This document shows, piece by piece, positions 58,701 through 64,000 of a DNA stretch of 64,000 nt. The position numbers and the translations under genes were made by a program. Numbering within the stretch: the stretch's first letter is position 1; each line of letters opens with the position of its first letter. The notes beneath the pieces are model-generated. The model had not been told where the DNA came from and did not search any database. It worked only from the letters and a program-made list of their open reading frames with translations. Source of the stretch: Clostridiales bacterium (GTDB lineage: Bacteria > Bacillota > Clostridia > TANB77 > CAG-508); assembly GCA_004554705.1 (NCBI GenBank), contig SFKS01000009.1, positions 1 to 64,000 on the forward strand, written 5' to 3'.

Positions 58701-59457
58701 CAAGACTTAATAAAACAAGGAATTGCAACACTAAGTGAGGCAATATGCACAAGGGACGACATCATGACATATCTAATAAAACAAGGACTGCCAGCAGATA
58801 AAGCATTCAAAATAATGGAAAGCGTACGTAAAGGAAAAGGGCTAAAACCAGAACAAGAAGAATTAATGAGAGAATTTAATGTTCCGGATTGGTATATAGC
58901 TTCTTGTAAAAAAATAAAATACATGTTTCCAAAAGCACATGCAGTAGCATATGTAACAATGGCATTTAGAATAGCTTGGTTCAAAGTGCATTATCCACTT
59001 GCATACTATGCAACCTTTTTTTCAATAAGAGCAGACGAATTTGATAGTGAGTTTATGATATATGGAAAAGAAAAAGTAAAAGCAAAAATGAGAGAAATAG
59101 AGATGATGGGAAACAATGGTACGCAAAAAGATAAAGGAATGTATACTATTTTGGAAATAGTGCTAGAAATGTACGAAAGAGGTTTTAAGTTTTTACCGAT
59201 AGATTTATATAAATCACATAGCTCAAAATTCAAAATTGAAGATGGAAAATTAAGACCACCATTATCAAGCATAGCAGGACTCGGAGGAATTGCGGCAGAC
59301 AATATATATACAGCAGCACAAAAAGAAGGAAAATTCATGTGCATAGATGATTTGCAATTCAAAGCAAAAATAGGAAAATCAACGACAGAACTACTCGCAA
59401 AATTTGGTTGCTTAGACCGGAATGAGCCAAAGTAATCAAATAAGTTTATTCGGATAA
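55716..59457 (+). CDS. polC: DNA polymerase III PolC, exonuclease domain absent (one CGG +1 shift)
   Basis: The replicative polymerase, 1246 residues when joined. N-terminal domains (1-215) are followed by an OB fold (about 220-320), a PHP domain (VELHLHTQMSQMDAIT, SIAITDHGVVQAFPEA), the zinc site CPKCKYSDF...CPKCGEKLC, catalytic PDIDLNFSGE, KRTTGQHPGG and FPKAHAVAYV. Normal PolC has about 1440 residues because a DnaQ-like exonuclease is inserted in PHP after YGVEA; here KPYHAIILTQ follows within about 15 residues, so proofreading is missing. The zero frame ends at 59435. Skipping C of the CGG at 59418 gives CLDGMSQSNQISLFG and a stop at 59457, matching the conserved DGLPESNQLSLF tail of PolC. 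Confidence 0.96.
59418..59421 (+). other. CGGA recoding site 14 (PolC C-terminal tail, Gly1235)
   Basis: Reads GAC-CGGA-ATG. Triplet reading ends in RNEPK; skipping C gives D-G-M-S-Q-S-N-Q-I-S-L-F, the conserved C-terminal peptide that in PolC contacts the beta clamp. Confidence 0.95.
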
Positions 59458-59459
59458 AA

Positions 59460-59515
59460 TGTCAAAAATTGGGACAGTCCCAATTTTTGACATTTTTTGG
59501 GACTGTCCCAAAAAA
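59460..59515. repeat. REP palindromes, left flank of the transposase
   Basis: A perfect 15-bp inverted repeat TGTCAAAAATTGGGA/TCCCAATTTTTGACA (59460-59492) is followed by TTTTTTGGGA/TCCCAAAAAA (59493-59515). The cores GGGACAGTCCC and GGGACTGTCCC recur at 21.2 kb and 60.4 kb. The first hairpin begins three bases after the recoded polC stop and may serve as its terminator. Confidence 0.85.
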
Positions 59516-59613
59516 GGACAAAGAAATCATTGATTTTTTGGTATAAATTATGTATAATGTTATGGGAGATGTAAAATTTTAGGGAGATAAATATTTAAAT
59601 AAAGGAGTGTTTT

Positions 59614-60363
59614 ATGCCTAGAATTGCTAGAAAATGCCTAGAAACATCTTTCTTTCATGTTATTGTGCAAGGAGTTAACAAGGATTTTATATTTTATAAG
59701 AATGAATATATTGAAGATTATATTTCTTTAATCAAAAAATATAAAGAAGAATTTGATATAGAAATTTTGGCTTATTGTATTATGAGTAATCATGCCCATT
59801 TATTGATTTTTACAGAAAAGATTGATATACTATCATCATTTATGCATTTAATAAATTCATTGTATGCGCAAAAATATAATAGAACAGAAAACAGAGTAGG
59901 GCATGTCTTTAGAAATAGATATTTAAGTGAACCAATATATTCAGAAAAATACTTGGTAAACTGTATAAATTACATTCATAGAAATCCTGTTAAAGCAGGG
60001 ATTGTAAAAAATTGCAACGAGTACAAATATTCTACATATAATGATTATGCAAACTGCACAGGCTTTGCAAATAGTAAAATATTAAATAAAATAATAGGAA
60101 AAGAAAACTATAAACAATTATTAAAAATAGAAGAAGATAATATGATTTTTTGGGATATTGATATAACAAATGAGCAAATTATTGAACAAGTAATATGTAG
60201 ATTCGAAAAGCAAGAGAACAAAAAATTAGAGGAAATTTTGCAAGAGAAAGAAATAGCAAGAAGAATGATAAATATGTTGAAATATGAATATGGAATAACA
60301 TATAAAGAGATGCAAAAGAAATTTAATATAAGTGACAGAAAGATGGAAAAATTAAAATATTAA
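59614..60363 (+). CDS. REP-associated tyrosine transposase (Y1/IS200-like, RAYT)
   Basis: A 249-residue HUH single-strand transposase. MPRIARKCLETSFFHVIVQG is the RAYT start. The HUH motif is NHAHLLI near residue 57, and the catalytic Tyr lies in the NYIHRNPVKAGIV region (about 115-130). A C-terminal helix-turn-helix-like tail follows (GITYKEMQKKFNISDRKMEK). It is flanked by REP palindromes that it presumably nicks and moves. The frame is intact. Confidence 0.9.
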   Translation: MPRIARKCLETSFFHVIVQGVNKDFIFYKNEYIEDYISLIKKYKEEFDIEILAYCIMSNHAHLLIFTEKIDILSSFMHLINSLYAQKYNRTENRVGHVFRNRYLSEPIYSEKYLVNCINYIHRNPVKAGIVKNCNEYKYSTYNDYANCTGFANSKILNKIIGKENYKQLLKIEEDNMIFWDIDITNEQIIEQVICRFEKQENKKLEEILQEKEIARRMINMLKYEYGITYKEMQKKFNISDRKMEKLKY

Positions 60364-60376
60364 GACATCCAATTTA

Positions 60377-60415
60377 GGGACAGTCCCAAAAAATGTCGGG
60401 AAATGGGACTGTCCC
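60377..60415. repeat. REP palindromes, right flank of the transposase
   Basis: GGGACAGTCCC (60377-60387) and GGGACTGTCCC (60405-60415) separated by AAAAAATGTCGGGAAAT. The element ends about 15 bp before the ychF ribosome binding site. Confidence 0.85.
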
Positions 60416-60438
60416 AGAAAAGGACGGAAAGGAAAATT

Positions 60439-61530
60439 ATGAAAATAGGAATAGTAGGCTTACCAAATGTAGGAAAAAGTACAATGTTTAATAGTATTAC
60501 AAAAGCAGGAGCAGAATGTGCAAATTATCCATTTTGCACAATAGAACCAAATGTAGGAATGGTAGCAGTTCCAGATGAAAGGTTAGACAAATTAACTGAA
60601 ATGTATCACCCACAAAAAACGACACATGCAGTAATTGAGTTTGTTGATATCGCTGGTTTGGTAAAAGGTGCAAGTAAAGGTGAAGGACTTGGAAATAAAT
60701 TTTTATCACATATAAGGGAAGTAGATGCAATTGCTGAAGTCGTAAGATGCTTTGAAGATGAAAATATAGTTCATGTTGATGGAAACATTAATCCAAAAAG
60801 AGATATAGAAACAATAAACTTGGAACTAATTTTTGCAGATATGGAGACAATTGAAAAAAGGCTAGATAGAGCAACTAAAATGCTTAAAGCAGACAAAAAA
60901 TATCAAGTGGAAATAGATGCATTAAAAAAAATCAAAGACTTGTTAGAAGCAGGAAAACCAGCAAGAACAGTAGAACTCACAGATGAAGAAAAAGAGATGA
61001 CAAAAGATTTATTCCTTTTAACTTCGAAGCCAATTATCTATATAGCAAATGTTGAGGAAGAACAATTAGCAGATGTCGAAAATGATGAAAATGTTAAAAA
61101 AGTTAAAGAAATTGCAAAAGAGGAACACACAAAATGCATTCCACTTTGTGCAAAAATAGAAGAAGAATTAAGTGCTCTAGAAGAAAATGACAAATCAGAA
61201 ATGCTAGAAGCCCTTGGCTTAAAGGAGTCTGGATTAGACACCGTAATAAGAGAAAGCTACGACTTACTAGGACTAATGTCCTTTTTAACAGCTGGGGAGC
61301 CAGAGGTAAGAGCATGGACAATAAAAAAAGGTACTAAAGCTCCAGAAGCAGCAGGTAAAATTCATTCAGACATACAGAGAGGATTTATAAAAGCAGAAAT
61401 AGTATCATTTGAAGATTTAATTAGAGAAGGTTCAATGATAGCAGCTAAAGAAAAGGGACTAGTACGTTCAGAGGGAAAAGAATACATTATGCAAGATGGA
61501 GATATTGTGTTATTTAAATTTAATGTGTAA
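60439..61530 (+). CDS. ychF: redox-regulated ATPase YchF
   Basis: A 363-residue Obg-family P-loop protein that binds ATP (and ribosomes). GLPNVGKSTMFN is at residues 7-18, followed by YPFCTIEPNVG, FVDIAGLVKGASKGEGLGNKF (quoted in part), a coiled-coil arm, and a C-terminal TGS domain (RAWTIKKGTKAPEAAGKIHSD). ATG 60439 follows AAAGGA; the frame open further upstream runs into the REP element. Full length for the family. Confidence 0.97.
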   Translation: MKIGIVGLPNVGKSTMFNSITKAGAECANYPFCTIEPNVGMVAVPDERLDKLTEMYHPQKTTHAVIEFVDIAGLVKGASKGEGLGNKFLSHIREVDAIAEVVRCFEDENIVHVDGNINPKRDIETINLELIFADMETIEKRLDRATKMLKADKKYQVEIDALKKIKDLLEAGKPARTVELTDEEKEMTKDLFLLTSKPIIYIANVEEEQLADVENDENVKKVKEIAKEEHTKCIPLCAKIEEELSALEENDKSEMLEALGLKESGLDTVIRESYDLLGLMSFLTAGEPEVRAWTIKKGTKAPEAAGKIHSDIQRGFIKAEIVSFEDLIREGSMIAAKEKGLVRSEGKEYIMQDGDIVLFKFNV

Positions 61531-61542
61531 AATTAAAAATGG

Positions 61543-62874
61543 ATGGAGTTATTAAAAAGTATGAAAAGTTTAATTATACTAATTAATAAAATAATATACA
61601 TTATTGGCAAGTGTGTGAAAAAGGGAAGTAGCTTGCCAGGAAAAATTGCGTTAAAACTAGACAAAAATATTCTCAATAAAGTAAAATTACCAGAGAACAT
61701 AATTATGGTAACAGGTAGTAATGGAAAAACATCAACAACAGAGCTAATATGTAGGGTTTTAAAAGAAAATGGATATAATGTAGGAACAAATAAAGAAGGC
61801 TCAAACCAAACTGAAGGAGTTACTACAATGATTCTTAATGCGTGTAATTTAAGGGGACAAGTCAAAAAAGATGTATTAGTTATAGAAAGTGACGAACGTT
61901 ATTTAAAAAACACTACAAAGTATATAAAACCTAAATATTTAGTTGTAACGAATTTATATAGAGACCAAATGACGAGAAATGGTCATCCAGAATTTATTTA
62001 TGATAAAATAAAAGAAGCGATTACAGATGATATACATTTAATACTAAATAGTAACGATCCATTATCATCGCTATATGGATATAAAAGAGATAAGGTAACA
62101 TATTTTGGAATAGAAAAAAACGAACTTGATACTACAGAAAATACATCAGTATATAATGACTGTAAATACTGCCCAAACTGTAAAAACATATTAGAATATG
62201 AATACTATCATTTTGGACATATAGGAAAATTTGAATGTGAAAAATGTGGACACAAAACACAGGAATCAGACTATACAATTACGAATATAGACTTACAAAC
62301 AGGGAAAATTGTAATTAATAGTCAATATCAAATAGAAATGAATTTGAAAAGCACATATAATGCATACAATTTACTAACCTCTTTTGCAGTAGCTAGTTTA
62401 ATTGGAGTAAAAGGAGAAAACATAGCTAAAAGTTTAAATGATTATGTACTACAAAATGACAGAGTACAAACCTTTGAACTAAATAATAAAGAAGGAATGT
62501 TATTAACATCAAAGCATGAAAATTCAATTTCATATGACCAATCATTACAATATATTGTAAAAGAAAATAAACCTTGTACAGTTGTTATAATTGTTGATGC
62601 TGTTAGTAGGAAATATTTCACAAGTGAGACCTCTTGGTTATGGGATATTGATTTTGAACTATTAAATGCAAAATGCGTAAAGAAAATAATACTAGCAGGC
62701 AAATATGCACATGACTTAGCAATAAGATTCAAGTATACAGATATAGATAAAAGCATAATAGAAAAAGAATTAGACCTAGACAAAATGATGGAAAAGGTAA
62801 AACAAACAAGTGAAAAAAATATATATGTTGTAACATGCTTTTCAGATAGAATGAAATTCATGGATAGGAGATAG
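61543..62874 (+). CDS. murT: lipid II isoglutaminyl synthase subunit MurT
   Basis: A 443-residue Mur-ligase-type subunit that, with GatD, amidates D-Glu of lipid II. The ATP-binding motif is VTGSNGKTSTTELI near 57-70. A four-cysteine zinc ribbon (CKYCPNC ... CEKCGH, about 207-240) is the MurT-specific insert. The C-terminal part contains IIVDAVSRKYFTSETSWLWD; the catalytic Asp of MurT is expected in this DxxxRxxFT-like region. gatD follows after 3 bp. Confidence 0.93.
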   Translation: MELLKSMKSLIILINKIIYIIGKCVKKGSSLPGKIALKLDKNILNKVKLPENIIMVTGSNGKTSTTELICRVLKENGYNVGTNKEGSNQTEGVTTMILNACNLRGQVKKDVLVIESDERYLKNTTKYIKPKYLVVTNLYRDQMTRNGHPEFIYDKIKEAITDDIHLILNSNDPLSSLYGYKRDKVTYFGIEKNELDTTENTSVYNDCKYCPNCKNILEYEYYHFGHIGKFECEKCGHKTQESDYTITNIDLQTGKIVINSQYQIEMNLKSTYNAYNLLTSFAVASLIGVKGENIAKSLNDYVLQNDRVQTFELNNKEGMLLTSKHENSISYDQSLQYIVKENKPCTVVIIVDAVSRKYFTSETSWLWDIDFELLNAKCVKKIILAGKYAHDLAIRFKYTDIDKSIIEKELDLDKMMEKVKQTSEKNIYVVTCFSDRMKFMDRR

Positions 62875-62877
62875 AAG

Positions 62878-63591
62878 ATGGAGATCAAACTATTACATTT
62901 ATATTATGATATAATGAATTTGTATGGAGAATATGGGAACATCAAGATATTAGAAGAACACCTAAAAGATCAAGGATATACTGTTATAGTAGATAAAAAA
63001 ACTCTAGGAGAAGAGAAAAACTTAGAAGAATATGATTTTATTTATATGGGATGTGGGACAGAAAGAAATCAAATGTGTATAATGCAGGATTTCAAAAAAG
63101 AAAAGGAAAAACTAAGCAAACTAATAGAACAAGAAAAAAACATAATGCTAACAGGCAACAGTTATGAAATTCTAGGTAAAAAACTTAATAGAGAAGATGC
63201 ACTAGGAATTTTTAACTTTGAAGCAAAAAACACTCAGAAAAGAACAACCGAAGATGTTATCTGCACAAGCAATTTACTAAAAAATAAAGTAGTTGGTTTT
63301 ATCAATAATATGAGTGAAATAACTAACCTTGAAAACTCACTATTTGATATTGAATGGGGAATAGAAGATAAAAAAGAAGGGATATCATATAAAAACTTAA
63401 TAGGAACACACATAATAGGGCCAATACTTATAAGAAATCCAGAATTATTAAAATTGCTAATAAACAGAATATGTACCCAAAAAGATGAAAACTTTAAATA
63501 TAAAGATATAACATATGAAGATGAAGAGGAAGGATATGAATTAGTACTAAAGGAACTAGAAACGAGAAAAAACAAAAATGATAGGAGATAA
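62878..63591 (+). CDS. GatD-like glutamine amidotransferase subunit, catalytic residues missing
   Basis: A 237-residue protein with the GatD/CobB-CobQ-like fold: LYYDIMNLYGEYGNIKILEE at the start, MGCGTERNQ, and HIIGPILIRNPELLKLL near the end. In active GatD the nucleophile lies in an (I/V)CGxYQLLG motif; here the equivalent is LTGNSYEILG, without Cys. The catalytic His of (Y/H)LHGPLL is replaced by Ile (HIIGPIL). It is therefore probably inactive as a glutaminase although paired with an intact murT. Either the partner uses free ammonia or the reaction differs. Alignment is by eye. Confidence 0.75.
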   Translation: MEIKLLHLYYDIMNLYGEYGNIKILEEHLKDQGYTVIVDKKTLGEEKNLEEYDFIYMGCGTERNQMCIMQDFKKEKEKLSKLIEQEKNIMLTGNSYEILGKKLNREDALGIFNFEAKNTQKRTTEDVICTSNLLKNKVVGFINNMSEITNLENSLFDIEWGIEDKKEGISYKNLIGTHIIGPILIRNPELLKLLINRICTQKDENFKYKDITYEDEEEGYELVLKELETRKNKNDRR

Positions 63592-63593
63592 TA

Positions 63594-64000
63594 ATGGGGT
63601 TGTTAAAATTTGCTTTAGTAGGTAACTACAAAGATTATTATAAAAAACTAAAAGAACTGTCAAAAACAAATGGTAAGTCACCAAGACTTATGTTTATTGA
63701 TACAGCAATATGTACAGTTTTACTTGGCTCAGGCTTACAAGACTATTTAAACTATAAATTCTATGAGAAATCTTTTAAAGAAAGAAAAACATATGTAACT
63801 ATAGGATATATGGCGAAAGCTTATAAAACATTAGCTGGTGTAGAATACGCCGATTTTATATCAAACAAAGTGAACTTTCACAAAAATTATTCAAAATTTA
63901 CAAAAAGAGAATGTATATCTCCAAATGATGATTATGAAAAATTTGAAAAATTTTTAGAAAAGCATGAATTTTTTATAGAAAAGCCTTTGAATGGCCTTGG
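63594..64000 (+). CDS. sugar-transfer-associated ATP-grasp protein, partial
   Basis: The frame opens at ATG 63594 after ATAGGAGA, two bases after the GatD-like gene, and runs off the window. The 135 visible residues (MGLLKFALVGNYKDYYKKLK ... NKVNFHKNYSKFTKRECISP ... FFIEKPLNG) match the N-terminal part of the ATP-grasp family found in polysaccharide gene clusters, including the K-P-x-x-G nucleotide-binding start. Probably co-transcribed with murT-gatD. Confidence 0.7.
   Translation, partial: MGLLKFALVGNYKDYYKKLKELSKTNGKSPRLMFIDTAICTVLLGSGLQDYLNYKFYEKSFKERKTYVTIGYMAKAYKTLAGVEYADFISNKVNFHKNYSKFTKRECISPNDDYEKFEKFLEKHEFFIEKPLNGL

Noticed and set aside
8240..59421. CGG reassigned to another amino acid such as Trp or Gln, as known in some Firmicutes
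   Set aside because: A triplet reassignment would keep the frame. Here the frame changes by +1 at every site and Gly is restored at conserved positions.
8219..59457. Interpretation of the ten split genes as pseudogenes
   Set aside because: All breaks have the same signature (one C before GGN), several genes are normally essential, and no other damage (extra stops, missing motifs) is seen in them.

Overview
The window is about 64 kb of very AT-rich DNA (roughly 30% GC by eye) from a Gram-positive, spore-forming or spore-descended member of the Clostridia, probably an uncultivated gut-type lineage. The grounds are PolC-type polymerase, sporulation genes (spoIIE, a spoIVFA-like gene, spoIVFB, gpr, ytxC), murT/gatD, a VanW protein, GGAGG ribosome binding sites and low-GC codon use. 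Nearly all of it is chromosomal housekeeping DNA; the only mobile element seen is a REP-associated transposase with its palindromes.

Main result: the codon CGG behaves as a +1 frameshift signal, or as the first three bases of a four-base glycine codon CGGN. I scanned every CGG that lies in frame in a recognisable gene and found 14, in ten genes. At each one the conserved protein continues only if the C is skipped and the next three bases (GGA 12 times, GGC once, GGT once) are read as glycine. I found no CGG used as arginine, while CGT, CGC and CGA are used normally. The genes are thiamine pyrophosphokinase (2 sites), Sua5, GPR, FeoB (on the minus strand), a membrane-anchored protein of unknown function (2), ComM (2), Tgt, CdsA, an ABC permease (2, only 13 nt apart) and PolC. 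Several are normally essential, so these are not pseudogenes. Ordinary gene callers will split or truncate all ten. The coordinates here are given for the joined reading frames.

Layout. 1-321: partial minus-strand gene. 401-768: tRNA-Lys, -Cys and -Gly. 1136-5784: thioester-domain surface adhesin and a broken prepilin-like gene. 5898-8145: pta-ackA. 8219-16988: co-directional run of thiamine pyrophosphokinase, rnc, an Elp3-like radical SAM gene, sua5, recD2, recG and gpr. 16966-21142 (minus): traX-like, ytxC, GH57 branching enzyme, DUF4912. 21371-28129: a GdpP-type c-di-AMP phosphodiesterase, then a sporulation block. 28252-31477: prepilin-like gene, purine nucleoside phosphorylase, convergent feoB. 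31598-37785: tatD, a FemX-like gene, lemA, a G5/3D protein and a KilA-N remnant. 38020-41565: comM-dprA-yraN and an SDR. 41599-47932: CBM25-like protein, two XRE regulators, VanW protein, tgt, WG-repeat protein and a small holin-like protein. 48108-51564: YetF, DUF4363, uppS-cdsA-S2P. 51799-52854: rpsF-ssb-rpsR. 52956-55561: a NitT/TauT-type ABC importer. 55716-59457: polC. 59460-60415: REP/RAYT unit. 60439-64000: ychF, murT, gatD and an ATP-grasp gene.

Secondary oddities are a PolC without its proofreading exonuclease insert, a GatD without the catalytic Cys and His, a site-2 protease without PDZ, a long imperfect inverted repeat upstream of the G5/3D gene, and a candidate structured leader before the surface adhesin.
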